64,000 nucleotides of DNA from Pelagicoccus sp. SDUM812002 (GCF_031127835.1 NZ_JARXHX010000007.1:186001-250000); one strand, 5' to 3'; shown: positions 51,787 through 60,659, counted from the first letter of the stretch. Made by a program: numbers and translations. Notes: generated by a model not told the origin, from the letters alone.

Positions 51787-52434
51787 ATGGAAAATCCCCA
51801 AGAAACACCGAACCCGGGTGATGGTTACTTTTTGAACGTGCACAGGCTGTCCATCGAGTTTTTGGACAAGCTGGCTTTGCCTAAGGAGCCTTATCCTATC
51901 GATGTAATTTCAAACGAACTACGACTTAAGCTCGAGGATCGGAAGGATGTTTTTACCTCCTCGCTGCGCGACTATTCACCGCTTCGTGTTGAAGCGAGAC
52001 TGCGAGATGATGTTCCCGTCGGTATGAATACAGTCGGCATGCTGGCTGATCGTTGGACGATATTGATTCTGAAGGAGTGGTGCTTGCGAAACAAGCTCGG
52101 CAAAACTGAGGCCGCTACCGAGCTGGTGGAAAAGCAGACCACTGAAATTCTCGCTGCTCTTCGCGTGGCCGTGCCTGGCAACTCGTCGCTGAATTCGAAA
52201 CTCACCCATCTAGGCGGATACTCCAAGGCTGACAACTGGGAGGAGGCTTTCGCAGGCCTTTTCACAATTAATATTCTGCTTTGGGAATCACAGGAGACCT
52301 TGTATCAGCGGGACTTGGAGGTTTTGCCGGGTGAGGAGTTGAGGAAGTACATCCAGTTTTTCTCGAGGGGCAACGTCGAGCGCAACGAGTATATAGAGCT
52401 TTGTGAATCACGCTATTGGACTGCATATGAGTAA
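51787..52434 (+). CDS. Unknown protein of polysaccharide locus, weakly DUF4254-like
   Basis: 215 residues from ATG 51787 (an earlier in-frame ATG is at 51763). No signal peptide or membrane helix. The central segment VGMLADRWTILILKEWCLRN resembles the (I/V)GxLxDRxxIxxLKxxH-type helix of the DUF4254/DUF6165 proteins often found beside heptosyltransferases. The similarity is by eye and weak. The C-terminus is helical. It overlaps the STELLO-like gene by eight bases, so it is translationally coupled to it. No activity is known. Confidence 0.65.
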   Translation: MENPQETPNPGDGYFLNVHRLSIEFLDKLALPKEPYPIDVISNELRLKLEDRKDVFTSSLRDYSPLRVEARLRDDVPVGMNTVGMLADRWTILILKEWCLRNKLGKTEAATELVEKQTTEILAALRVAVPGNSSLNSKLTHLGGYSKADNWEEAFAGLFTINILLWESQETLYQRDLEVLPGEELRKYIQFFSRGNVERNEYIELCESRYWTAYE

Positions 52435-53410
52435 GGCTGTTGTTATCACCACTATAAATTCGTGCTCTGCTTCGATGATATCGACGGCTTCTCTGTGCGA
52501 ATCATCAGGCTTTGGCCTCTATCTCGCAGGGGACAAAAAAGGGCCGGCTTCGGTGGATGTATCTCCGAGCCATTTCATTTCTTTCGCGAAACAGGAGGAG
52601 ATGTTTCCGGGCTTTGCCGCGCTTTGCCCTGCGAATCATTATGCCCGGAAGAATTTTGGATATCTAGCCGCAATGCATGCTGGCGCCACCGTTATTTGCG
52701 ATCTAGACGACGATAATACCCCATCAGAGGCTTTTTTTAACGCAGTTCTAGGGGTGGAATCCGTGTCTTTTGTGAAGACCGATGGTTGGCTGAATATCTA
52801 CAACGAGTTCTCAGAAGAGAACGTCTGGCCGCGCGGATATCCTCTGGCTGAGATTCAGCGCGAGCGTGAGGTTTCGCGTGGGACCGCAGAGCTCGATTGC
52901 CCGGTCGTGCAGTTTCTGGCGGACGGTGACCCTGATGTCGACGCGATTTATCGGTTCGTTGGCAAGATTCCGATTTACTTCGGTGAAGGGAAGCTCGCTC
53001 TGGAAGTGGGTACTTGGTGCCCGTTCAACAGCCAGTGCACGCACTGGGATAGCAGAGTTTTTGCTTTGCTGTACCTGCCTTCCTTCTGCCCGTTTCGCAT
53101 GACGGATATCTGGCGAAGCTTTATCGCACAACGCTTGTTGTGGGAAAACGGTATGCGTCTGGCGTTCCAATCTCCAGGGGTTTTTCAAGATCGAAACGAG
53201 CATGACCTACTAGTCGATTTCAAGGACGAGCAGCTAGGGTATTTGTACAATGCAGAGATTTGCCAAAAACTCATGAGGATGCCCTTTAAAGGAGGGCTTT
53301 CCAATTTAGGAGACGATATGATTTCTGGGTATGAAGCGTTTGTAGATGCCTCTTTGATTGACCGGAAGGAGTTGACGCTTTTGGAGGCTTGGCTTGAGGC
53401 TCTTCCATGA
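52427..53410 (+). CDS. STELLO-like glycosyltransferase (DUF288)
   Basis: 327 residues from ATG 52427. AVVITTINSCSASMISTAS is a GT-A start. HYARKNFGYLAAMHAGATVI and CDLDDDN (DDD at 94-96) form the STELLO/DUF288 signature, and WPRGYPL is another conserved element of that family. STELLO proteins are known from plants, where they assist cellulose synthase assembly in the Golgi. Bacterial members are uncharacterised and occur in polysaccharide loci. It overlaps the upstream unknown gene by eight bases. Confidence 0.8.
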   Translation: MSKAVVITTINSCSASMISTASLCESSGFGLYLAGDKKGPASVDVSPSHFISFAKQEEMFPGFAALCPANHYARKNFGYLAAMHAGATVICDLDDDNTPSEAFFNAVLGVESVSFVKTDGWLNIYNEFSEENVWPRGYPLAEIQREREVSRGTAELDCPVVQFLADGDPDVDAIYRFVGKIPIYFGEGKLALEVGTWCPFNSQCTHWDSRVFALLYLPSFCPFRMTDIWRSFIAQRLLWENGMRLAFQSPGVFQDRNEHDLLVDFKDEQLGYLYNAEICQKLMRMPFKGGLSNLGDDMISGYEAFVDASLIDRKELTLLEAWLEALP

Positions 53411-53741
53411 TTCGAGCGAATGTTCTCGGGTGAGGGATTCAGAGCGGTGAGACTGTAGATTTCGGATGGGGTGCTGGGGCTGGATCGGTCGCTAGCGAGG
53501 CCGACATTTCCGGTGTCGCTGATCCCAATCATTAGCTAAGTTTGAAGAGGAAGCTTTTGCCGGAACATTTGGCGACTTACAGAATCTTCGTTGTAAGGTG
53601 TTTTTAGATAACGGCTTGAATTCTCGATTATATGGGTTGGCCCGGCGTTTGCTTTGTTGAGAGGTCGTTTTGCAAAATCTCAACTGTCGCATCTATTTTC
53701 CGCATGCCCCGGCAATTCCTGCCTAGGGCGGCTTTTCGTCT
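53411..53741. other. Intergenic region without a called gene
   Basis: In this 331-base gap the plus strand from about 53530 reads open for roughly 45 codons (protein-like FEEEAFAGTFGDLQNLRCKV) until a TGA near 53659. It lacks any start codon and follows a stop, so it may be a remnant or chance. No terminator hairpin is evident. The remainder shows nothing recognisable. Confidence 0.4.
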
Positions 53742-54317
53742 ATGTACGTCGTTGGTTCCATAATCGCTCGTTTGGGCAGCAAGAGGCTGGCCTATAAGAA
53801 TCTGCTTCCGTTTGCGGGCAGGCCGTTGGTAGGGCTGGGGGTGGAGATTCTGCGTCGGGCGAAGCTCGTGGACGAGATTGTGGTTTCCACGGAGAGCGAG
53901 TTGATTGCTCGTGTGGCATTGGATTTTGGGGCGACGGTTTTGCGGCGTCCCGTTGAGTTGGCGGGGGACGAGGTCCCGTCGGTACCCGTTTTTCAGCACA
54001 TCGTGGAGAATCACCCGTGTGACGTGCATGTGAATTTCAATATCAATTTCCCGATGTGCGATCCGGCGGTGATCGACCGGGCTGTGGATTTGGCCTACCG
54101 CGATGGGGAATCGCTTTCAAAGCCGTTTGCGGTATGGGCTCAGACGGTCGATCGCTTGGCCAATTACGAGGATGTTTACAAGATTACCTCCGCCATGGAT
54201 AGCCTTTTTGACGACGATCGGGCGGGTCCGCTCGATGTGCACACGGAGCAGGACTTGCTCGATACATACCGTGCTGCCCAAGGTATTGAACCGGAGGGAC
54301 TTCCGAAGGGATTCTAA
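53742..54317 (+). CDS. Nucleotide-sugar cytidylyltransferase (NeuA-like, short)
   Basis: 191 residues, about 30-40 shorter than CMP-N-acetylneuraminate synthetases. GSIIARLGSKRLAYKNLLPF is the nucleotide-binding loop of the family, with the RxGSKR...KN pattern. LVDEIVVSTESELIARVALD and RRPVELAGDEVPSV follow as in NeuA. The C-terminal part keeps GPLDVHTEQDL, the end of the fold. It activates a sugar acid or related sugar with CTP. It lies 331 bases downstream of the STELLO-like gene and probably belongs to the same glycan pathway. Confidence 0.82.
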   Translation: MYVVGSIIARLGSKRLAYKNLLPFAGRPLVGLGVEILRRAKLVDEIVVSTESELIARVALDFGATVLRRPVELAGDEVPSVPVFQHIVENHPCDVHVNFNINFPMCDPAVIDRAVDLAYRDGESLSKPFAVWAQTVDRLANYEDVYKITSAMDSLFDDDRAGPLDVHTEQDLLDTYRAAQGIEPEGLPKGF

Positions 54318-54408
54318 ATGAGTGAAGTTACTCAAGAAGGCCGTGTCTACTACCGATACAAAAGGGTGGGGTTGCTCTCGCTCCTGACCCTACCATGAGA
54401 CTGAAAAA

Positions 54409-55224
54409 ATGACTCTGAATACCCTTTTTAAATCGCTTCTAATGACTCTCGTTTTCGTGAGCTTATGTGGCCCTGCTAGTGCCGCGTCTCTCGAGCTAGG
54501 CCACGTGCGGGCGAAACGTCGCGGTTGGGCCGAAGTGGAAAACTCTGCTCCTTCAAAAACGACCAAAGAGTTGGCGGCGTTCGAAGAGGTGGAGGTGGAG
54601 ATGACCGAAGATACTTTTCAGGAGGAAGAGGAGGAAGTGCACGCCCATGAGCTGACGGAATTTGACGAGCCCCCTAGTGAATCGAACATGACCGTTAAGG
54701 CCCGTTTGAAAAGGGTCCGCAGTTCGGTGAAGCGATTAGGCGGGTTGGTCTTGATAGGACGTGGAACTGAAAAGAAGCCAACCTTGCGAGAGGGATACCT
54801 GGCGGTGGACGCGCCGCCCGCCCTTAGATTTTCCGATATAGACCCTGTCAATGATCGCCCGCCCTCGCCGGCTCTTCCCGAGTTCAACTTCGTCGCTAGC
54901 GAGTATATGCCTTACCTGATCGAAAGCGGATTGTCGGAAGACGAGCTCAATAACGCTGCCATGTTGTCGGAAATCGTTATTGAGATGGCTCCGCACGAGA
55001 TCGTTTCAGGCAAGATTGAAACGCGGAGCAGAGCGCAGGAAGAAATGGTCGAACATTTCGACTTGGATGAGCAACGTTCGTCCGTTTTGAGACCTGAAGA
55101 AGTCCTGATCTACTTCGAGACGGATACCAACGGGGGAAAAACTGGTGCGATGGTTCCCTTCTCTCCGGCAACTCCTTCGACCAATACGATCAAGAGCTCT
55201 GCGACCCTGACTAAAGAAAAGTGA
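54409..55224 (+). CDS. Exported acidic protein, unknown
   Basis: 271 residues with a signal peptide (about 1-25, ending ASAA). The mature part begins with a basic region, then a very acidic stretch (EVEVEMTEDTFQEEEEE), followed by a mixed part with several Pro-rich segments and no repeat or known motif. It ends in a Ser/Thr-rich tail. The stop overlaps the ATG of the TPR gene (TGATG), so the two are translated together. It may be a periplasmic partner of that TPR protein. Confidence 0.65.
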   Translation: MTLNTLFKSLLMTLVFVSLCGPASAASLELGHVRAKRRGWAEVENSAPSKTTKELAAFEEVEVEMTEDTFQEEEEEVHAHELTEFDEPPSESNMTVKARLKRVRSSVKRLGGLVLIGRGTEKKPTLREGYLAVDAPPALRFSDIDPVNDRPPSPALPEFNFVASEYMPYLIESGLSEDELNNAAMLSEIVIEMAPHEIVSGKIETRSRAQEEMVEHFDLDEQRSSVLRPEEVLIYFETDTNGGKTGAMVPFSPATPSTNTIKSSATLTKEK

Positions 55225-56513
55225 TGAAAACCATACGATGTTTCATACCCTCAGCCTTGGCCTGTTTTATCACGTCGCTGCTTTTCGCTTCCTCTCCGGC
55301 CCCTGAGTTAACGGCTGATGCTTCCTCGGGACATGGAGGTGGGGCTAAGAAGGGCGCGGACGTACACGAGGACGGTAAGCCTGCTTTCGATCCGCACCGG
55401 ATAGTAATCGTGGAGCCGAAGCGTGAGTTGGATCCGGAATTAGCTTCCGAGCAGGTGCTTCGCTACTACGAAGCTGCGATCACCGAGTGGAAAGGTGGAG
55501 AGGTCGAGTTCGCAGAGCGCTACTTCGCTGCAGCTCTCGGAGTGCCGACAGAAGTTCCGGAGAAGGAGCTGGTGCTTTCGAAGATGGGCGAACTCTATCG
55601 CGAGGCTGGAATGTTTCCTAAGTCGGCGGCGATTTTCGAACGGCTTGCCACTGAGTTTCCCGATAGCCGCCGTTTGCCGGAAGTCTACATGGACCTAGGG
55701 AATATCTATCGCGAGATGGGTGCCCAGGAGTTGGCGATTTCACGTTACTACAAGGTTTTGAATTCGTCACTGAACGTTTCATTCGATCAGCTGGAAAAGT
55801 ACCGCCAAGTTTCGTTGAACGCGAAGCTTGCGATTGCTGAGACGCACAAGGAGCGGGAGGAGTATCAGGAGTCCTATCGGCTTTATGAAGCCCTTTTCCG
55901 CCTAGAGCTCAGGCCTGTCGAGCGACTCCGAGTGCACTACCGCATGTGCTACCTTTTGTATGAGCTCTCCAACTACCAGCGTGCCGTGTCCCATCTGAAA
56001 CACTTCTTGGATGAGTATCCAGAAAGTCCCCACAATCCAGAGCTGCGATATCTTTTGGCTAAGTCCTACGAGCATCTCAATCGAAAGCCGGAGGCCCTTC
56101 GCGAGGTAGTTAACATTTTGCAGTCCCAAACGAACATGGAAGCGGGCTACGTAAGTGATGCGGACTACTGGAAGCGTCGCACAGGCAATGAATTGGCAAA
56201 CGAGTTTTACGAGAACGGAGATTTCCGAAGTGCATTGACCATCTATCAAGCTCTTGCCCGCTATAGCGCAGCTCCGGCTTGGCGCTGGCCGGCAATCCAT
56301 CAAATCGGGCTTTGCTTCGAGCGTCTTGGTTTGCCGGAGAAGGCGAAGCTTGCCTACGAGGAGATTCTGGATCCCGAAGATGCGCAGTTGGTAGCTGACG
56401 TAAATCTAGGCGAGAATCTGCGGTCCCTAAAGGAAATGGCCCAATGGAGGCTTGAACACTTGAATTGGGAAGATGATCTTGTGGCCCGCCTTCAACTTTT
56501 GAAGGCACAGTAA
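55224..56513 (+). CDS. Exported TPR-repeat protein
   Basis: 429 residues. A signal peptide (about 1-24, PSALACFITSLLFASSP) precedes a low-complexity Gly/Lys/His linker and then at least six TPR-like helical pairs (VEFAERYFAAALG, MFPKSAAIFERLATEFPDSR, NYQRAVSHLKHFLDEYPESP, DFRSALTIYQALARYS). The layout resembles periplasmic TPR proteins such as YbgF/CpoB or BamD relatives that work in envelope assembly. No lipobox is visible. It is coupled to the preceding exported protein and followed within 25 bases by a small helical protein. Confidence 0.78.
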   Translation: MKTIRCFIPSALACFITSLLFASSPAPELTADASSGHGGGAKKGADVHEDGKPAFDPHRIVIVEPKRELDPELASEQVLRYYEAAITEWKGGEVEFAERYFAAALGVPTEVPEKELVLSKMGELYREAGMFPKSAAIFERLATEFPDSRRLPEVYMDLGNIYREMGAQELAISRYYKVLNSSLNVSFDQLEKYRQVSLNAKLAIAETHKEREEYQESYRLYEALFRLELRPVERLRVHYRMCYLLYELSNYQRAVSHLKHFLDEYPESPHNPELRYLLAKSYEHLNRKPEALREVVNILQSQTNMEAGYVSDADYWKRRTGNELANEFYENGDFRSALTIYQALARYSAAPAWRWPAIHQIGLCFERLGLPEKAKLAYEEILDPEDAQLVADVNLGENLRSLKEMAQWRLEHLNWEDDLVARLQLLKAQ

Positions 56514-56538
56514 GATTAATATCTCGAGTCCGATTTTA

Positions 56539-56928
56539 ATGAACCCAGCCAAGACCGAAGCGATTTTGCGCGAACACGTACGTTTGTGCTCAGACCTGCA
56601 CGAACTCTTCATCGAGGAAGGGCAGCTCATGCGCTCGACGGGTGAACCTCCTAGCGAGGAGTTTTTGGAAAAGAAAAAGAAGTTCGTGGGCGTTTTGGAC
56701 AAGGGTCTGGAGTTACTGCGGATGATTAACGAGTCGGGTGAACCTGTATCGCCGATTTTGTCTCCTTTGGTTAAGGAGTGCCGGGACAAGATCATGAAAC
56801 TCATGATTGTGGACCGTGAAAATGAGCGCTTGCTGCTCAAGTGTTCGTTACCGCCTCGCATGAAGGAGGCTTATTCCAAGGTCGCCCCCGGTCAAGTGGC
56901 TCGTGCCTACGCTAAGTTCGCGAAGTAG
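56539..56928 (+). CDS. Small helical protein, unknown
   Basis: 129 residues, nearly all helix by composition (LREHVRLCSDLHELFIEEGQ, FLEKKKKFVGVLDKGLELL, KIMKLMIVDRENERLLLKC). No signal peptide or membrane helix. Such short helical proteins include flagellar chaperones of the FlgN/FliT kind, but I see no diagnostic motif and no flagellar genes here. It lies 25 bases after the TPR gene in the same operon. Confidence 0.6.
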   Translation: MNPAKTEAILREHVRLCSDLHELFIEEGQLMRSTGEPPSEEFLEKKKKFVGVLDKGLELLRMINESGEPVSPILSPLVKECRDKIMKLMIVDRENERLLLKCSLPPRMKEAYSKVAPGQVARAYAKFAK

Positions 56929-56964
56929 TGAGGCGGCAATCCTTTCCCTGAAACGTGCCGTGCT

Positions 56965-58722
56965 TTAGGCGTTGGGAGTCAGTTTCAGGGCTACGACGCA
57001 GATGTCGTCGCTGGAGGGTCTTCCCTCGAGAGCGGTCGACAAAGAGGTTTTAACTTGCTCGAGCTGGTCGCCGATATTGCGGCTTGTGGCGAGCCCTAGA
57101 GCATGTATGAGCCCGTCTTTTCCGAAGTCTTGGCCGCTGGATGTACATTGCTCGATAATGCCGTCAGTAAAGAGAAAAAGTTCGGACTCGCTACCGAACG
57201 AGAATTTTGTGTCGCCGAAAGGTTCACCTCCTAGGAGCCCGAGAGCGGGGCCGACTATGTCGCAGGGACACTCTAGGAAATCGCTTTCGGTGTTTTTTAA
57301 GATGGGGCAGGGGTGGCCTCCGTTTGCCATTATCGCTTCACCATGTTCGAGGTCTACGATAAGGTATGCGGCAGTAACGAAACGCGGGAATTCTTCGTCT
57401 TCCGCGAGCGAAAGGATGGTCTCGTTGAGGTGTTGAAGGACCTTAGACGGGTGGCCTAAGATGTCAGGAATCTCCGTCATGAGGCCGCGAATCAGCATAG
57501 TGACGAGGGCAGCTTTGACGCCGTGTCCCATGACGTCGCACACGAGCACGCCGATTCGGTTTTCGTCGACTGGGATCAAATAGAAGAAGTCGCCCGCAAG
57601 GTGATGGCTTGGCTTGTATATGTAGCAGGCGCGGAAACTCCAGTTGTCGCCATCCTTCGAATACATTCGGCTCTGGTTGAAGCCCATCGACATGAGCTGC
57701 TCCTGAAGCTGGCGAGCGACGAGGAGTTCTTCCTCGTACTGTTCGTTCTTGGCTTGGAGCGCTTCCTTCGCATTGCGGGCAAGCTCCTCAGCCTTTTTCT
57801 GCTCAGTTATGTCGAGCGACATGCCGACGATACCTTCGATGGTGTCGGACTGGGTCCGCAGGGGGACTTTTGAGGTGAGCACCCAGCGATTGCCGGCGAG
57901 TATGCTTTTGTCGTACTCGAGCTTATTGTTGATAGCTTCTCCGGATTCGACGACTTGTAGGTCTTCTGCCAATACGCGGTCCGCCCGGGGGTCGTTGATG
58001 ACGTCGGTTAGCAGTTTGCCAGTGATGTCTAGGTCGTTTGGAATTCCGACAACTTTTCGGTACTCTTGATTTACGAGGATGAATTTGCCTTCACGGTCGC
58101 GGAGAAAGAGGCGACAAGGAAGGATTTGGACGATTGTTTCGAGCAAGCGACGCTGGCGAAATACTTCGCGCTCGGCGTTTTTCTGTTTCGTGATGTCGCG
58201 TGAGAGACCGAAGGTGCCGCAGATTTTTCCGTTGGGATCGTAGAGTGGAAGTTTGGAGGATATGACCCAGCGTTCTTTTTTACCTTCATGGATGGAGAGC
58301 TCTTCCTTGAAGCTCCATCCGTTTCCGGTGCGGATGATTTCCTGCTCGTCCTCGAACTTGGCGCGGGCGGAGTCGGACTCAAAGAAGTCGAAGTCAGACT
58401 TTCCTACGATTGCCGAAGGCTCGCCTACTCCGTGGTAAGTGGCCATCGACCGGTTTACGCAGATGAATCGGCTCTGTAAGTCCTTGAAGTAGACATGGTC
58501 TGGCAAGGACTCCATCAACTGCTGGAAGAGTTGCGTGCCCATGTCCTCCTCTTCGTGGAACAGGCTCTTTTTTCCCTCTTTGATGCCGAGGTTATACGCT
58601 TCTTCGAGCATACAATCGACCTCGGCTTGCGTGAGCTTGATCTCCCGGTGCTCGTCTCTCTCGGTCGAAGTGAGGCCGATGCGAGCGAGTGTATCTTCAA
58701 GGATGGAGTCGGCGGGGTTCAT
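56965..58722 (-). CDS. PAS-PAS-PP2C phosphatase (RsbU/SpoIIE-like)
   Basis: 585 residues from ATG 58722. After a helical start come two PAS domains (DHVYFKDLQSRFICVNRSM, about 75-200; CRLFLRDREGKFILVNQEYR, about 200-320), a coiled coil (EEELLVARQLQEQLMSMGF) and a SpoIIE-type PP2C phosphatase with HLAGDFFYLIPVDENRIGVL and VCDVMGHGVKAALVTMLIRG, the two acidic metal-binding motifs. RsbU-type proteins dephosphorylate anti-anti-sigma or similar STAS proteins. No STAS or anti-sigma partner is in view. It converges with the helical-protein gene. Confidence 0.93.
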   Translation of the reverse strand: MNPADSILEDTLARIGLTSTERDEHREIKLTQAEVDCMLEEAYNLGIKEGKKSLFHEEEDMGTQLFQQLMESLPDHVYFKDLQSRFICVNRSMATYHGVGEPSAIVGKSDFDFFESDSARAKFEDEQEIIRTGNGWSFKEELSIHEGKKERWVISSKLPLYDPNGKICGTFGLSRDITKQKNAEREVFRQRRLLETIVQILPCRLFLRDREGKFILVNQEYRKVVGIPNDLDITGKLLTDVINDPRADRVLAEDLQVVESGEAINNKLEYDKSILAGNRWVLTSKVPLRTQSDTIEGIVGMSLDITEQKKAEELARNAKEALQAKNEQYEEELLVARQLQEQLMSMGFNQSRMYSKDGDNWSFRACYIYKPSHHLAGDFFYLIPVDENRIGVLVCDVMGHGVKAALVTMLIRGLMTEIPDILGHPSKVLQHLNETILSLAEDEEFPRFVTAAYLIVDLEHGEAIMANGGHPCPILKNTESDFLECPCDIVGPALGLLGGEPFGDTKFSFGSESELFLFTDGIIEQCTSSGQDFGKDGLIHALGLATSRNIGDQLEQVKTSLSTALEGRPSSDDICVVALKLTPNA

Positions 58723-58860
58723 CGAGGTGGGAAATCCAAAGGTTGAAAGATACGTGCGAAGTCCCAATTGGCAAATGTAGAGTGAACCCTTCCGAATAAT
58801 GCAGTCTTGAATTAGTGCTTTTTGCTTAAGTTCAACATTCCATTCCCGCGACCTGGACGC

Positions 58861-58890
58861 AAAAAAGCGATTCGGAAGTATCCGAACCGC
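58861..58890 (-). terminator. Intrinsic terminator of the CheY-like gene
   Basis: GCGATTCGGA (58867-58876) pairs with TCCGAACCGC (58881-58890) over 10 bp with one G-T pair and a four-base loop. On the minus strand it is followed by six T residues (A tract 58861-58866). It sits 33 bases after the stop at 58923. Confidence 0.8.
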
Positions 58891-58922
58891 TGATACGGCG
58901 AAAATTGCCTGTCTGCGAATCT

Positions 58923-59291
58923 CTAGCTGATCGCGACCTTGTCTTGCGAGGTTTCTACGATGCGGACCAGTTCCTTGATATTGAAGGGCTTTGCGAGCGT
59001 GGCGACCAAGTTCGGGTATTTGAAGTGGCGTGCCTCGTCGTGGAACCCGGAGATGATGATGAACTTAGTCTTGATGTTCTGCCAACCGGATAGGAATTCG
59101 AGCACCATCTCGCCAGAGAGGCGTGGCATCTTAAGGTCGAGCAGCACTACGTCGAACTGGTGGTTGGGGTCGGAAAGTACGGATACTGCGTTATGGCCGT
59201 CGCACAGGACAGATACGTCGTGTTCCTCGCCAAATACGGTGAAAAGCAGGAGTCGGATTGCGGGATCGTCGTCTACGATTAGAATTTTCAT
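58923..59291 (-). CDS. Single-domain response regulator (CheY-like)
   Basis: 122 residues, a lone receiver domain. The acidic pair DDD (7-9), the phosphorylated D52 in VLLDLKMPR, the Ser/Thr at IISG (about 80) and the conserved K in LAKPFN (about 104) are all present. Receivers of this size relay phosphate or bind flagellar or enzyme targets. The nearby CheA kinase (33 kb) and CheW/CheD (62 kb) make chemotaxis-like signalling possible. Its own terminator ends the transcript before the RsbU-like gene. Confidence 0.94.
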   Translation of the reverse strand: MKILIVDDDPAIRLLLFTVFGEEHDVSVLCDGHNAVSVLSDPNHQFDVVLLDLKMPRLSGEMVLEFLSGWQNIKTKFIIISGFHDEARHFKYPNLVATLAKPFNIKELVRIVETSQDKVAIS

Positions 59292-59455
59292 TTTCCGGAA
59301 GCTGAGTGGCTTTTAATAGGGTGAGCGGTGATGAACTCGGTTCAGCGTGGGATGCTCAGCCAAGTTTAGAGTGTTTCTATAAATCGACTTTTGGGAATTT
59401 TTCTGAGGCGTTTTTTTTACGTTTTTACCTGAATTAGCCGCTTTGTTACGACGGC

Positions 59456-60142
59456 TCAGTTATTCCCTGAGAGGTGTGGCTTCTTGGTGTTTCTGATGAG
59501 CGGAGAGTTGAAACCTCCGGCATCGAATAGGGTGTTATTGATCTTACCGTAAAAGCTCTGGATTTCGTTTTCCATGCAACGTGCGGCTTCGCGTATAGTG
59601 GATATGTCACTGGGCTCTATCCAGTATTTTTCGGTAACGGATTGAAGGAATTCTAGTTTTTCCGCCAAGGCGGCTACTGTGCTGAGGGAGTCCGCGAACA
59701 TTTCGGTTTCAGTAGGAGCAAGCTGTGGCTGGACGAACGGCTTCGGAGCGACGGGGACCTCAGTCACCTCGGAGGGCGAGCTCGCGCTGAGGGTCAGATT
59801 TCGCACGACCTCAAGGAGTGCTCTGTAGTTGAAGGGCTTCGGAAATATCTTGCTGGCGCCGAGCTGGTTGAACTGGGCTTCGGAATCGGGGTTGAGGAAG
59901 CCAGTTAGAACGATAACTGGAACGTTCGGATGCGCTGCCTTTACGGCTTCGATGACTTGGAGGCCGTCTTTCTTGGGAAGGTGGTAGTCGAGGATGATGA
60001 GATCGTTGGTGTCGGAGAGGCCCTTGTGGATACCGTCGTCACCGTTGTCTGCTTCGTCGACGTCGAACTCGTCCTTGAGGACTTCGCGCATGACCATGCG
60101 CAGGGCTGGATCGTCTTCTACGAGTAGTACATTCTTCTTCAT
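59456..60142 (-). CDS. Response regulator with C-terminal helical domain
   Basis: 228 residues: a receiver (LLVEDDPALR, IILDYHLPKKDG with D52, VLTGF and FPKPFNYR) followed by a Pro-rich linker and a helical tail of about 80 residues (MFADSLSTVAALAEKLEFLQ) without DNA-binding motif. A protein-protein output is likely. It begins one base after the stop of the PAS-like gene, so both are co-translated. Confidence 0.9.
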   Translation of the reverse strand: MKKNVLLVEDDPALRMVMREVLKDEFDVDEADNGDDGIHKGLSDTNDLIILDYHLPKKDGLQVIEAVKAAHPNVPVIVLTGFLNPDSEAQFNQLGASKIFPKPFNYRALLEVVRNLTLSASSPSEVTEVPVAPKPFVQPQLAPTETEMFADSLSTVAALAEKLEFLQSVTEKYWIEPSDISTIREAARCMENEIQSFYGKINNTLFDAGGFNSPLIRNTKKPHLSGNN

Positions 60143-60143
60143 C

Positions 60144-60659
60144 TTAGTTGTCTCCGGTGCCTTGTTGGGTGGTTTGGTAATGCTCTGCCACGAGCTTGAT
60201 CTGCTGGGAGGGAGGGACCTCGTGGCCTGCGAAAATGATTGCTAGGGGGTGTCCGAGAATGGACCGGATCGGGAATTTCGATCCGTGCAGCCACGTTTTT
60301 CCCCACGAAAGGGTAATGAGCTCGCGGGTTTCGAAAAGCGGACGTTGGCGGCTCGCTACGTAGTTGTCTGCAGCCTGGAGATTTGGATCGTCTTCCAGCC
60401 AAAAGATAGGCGGGGCAGATTGGGCTTTGCGTTCGAAGCTCGGTTGCTTTTGGCGAAGTAACTCGCGACCTTTTTGGTTTAGATAAAAGACGTCATCTCG
60501 AGCGAAGTAGGCGAATACGCAGCAATTGAGAGGTTCTAGCGAGCTGACATCAGCCTGCAGAAGTTGCTTTGGGATGTCGAAGGCTCCGTCGAGATTCTCG
60601 ATCGCGCTTTGCAGGGCGTCGGGAAGATTGGCTTGGAGGAGCTTGTCGTAGTTTTGCAT
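60144..60659 (-). CDS. PAS-like sensory protein, unknown
   Basis: 171 residues, no membrane helix. NCCVFAYFARDDVFYLNQKG and RELLRQKQ look like the start of a PAS domain, and GKTWLHGSKFPIRSILGHPL with AIIFAGHEVPPSQQIKLV like its end, but the fold is not certain. It is one base from the response regulator gene, which points to a joint signalling role. A 16-base direct repeat (60688-60703 and 60736-60751) lies upstream of its start. Confidence 0.6.
   Translation of the reverse strand: MQNYDKLLQANLPDALQSAIENLDGAFDIPKQLLQADVSSLEPLNCCVFAYFARDDVFYLNQKGRELLRQKQPSFERKAQSAPPIFWLEDDPNLQAADNYVASRQRPLFETRELITLSWGKTWLHGSKFPIRSILGHPLAIIFAGHEVPPSQQIKLVAEHYQTTQQGTGDN

Noticed and set aside
53530-53659. Start-less open stretch reading FEEEAFAGTFGDLQNLRCKV
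   Set aside because: It looks protein-like but has no start codon and follows a stop. It could be a remnant, but evidence is too thin for a pseudogene call.
54318-54398. 26-codon frame starting directly after the cytidylyltransferase stop
   Set aside because: Very short, no ribosome site of its own, and no sign of selection that I can see.
56946-56990. Inverted repeat CCCTGAAAC/GTTTCAGGG as a two-way terminator
   Set aside because: The loop is 27 bases, the right arm lies in the RsbU-like coding end, and there is no T run.
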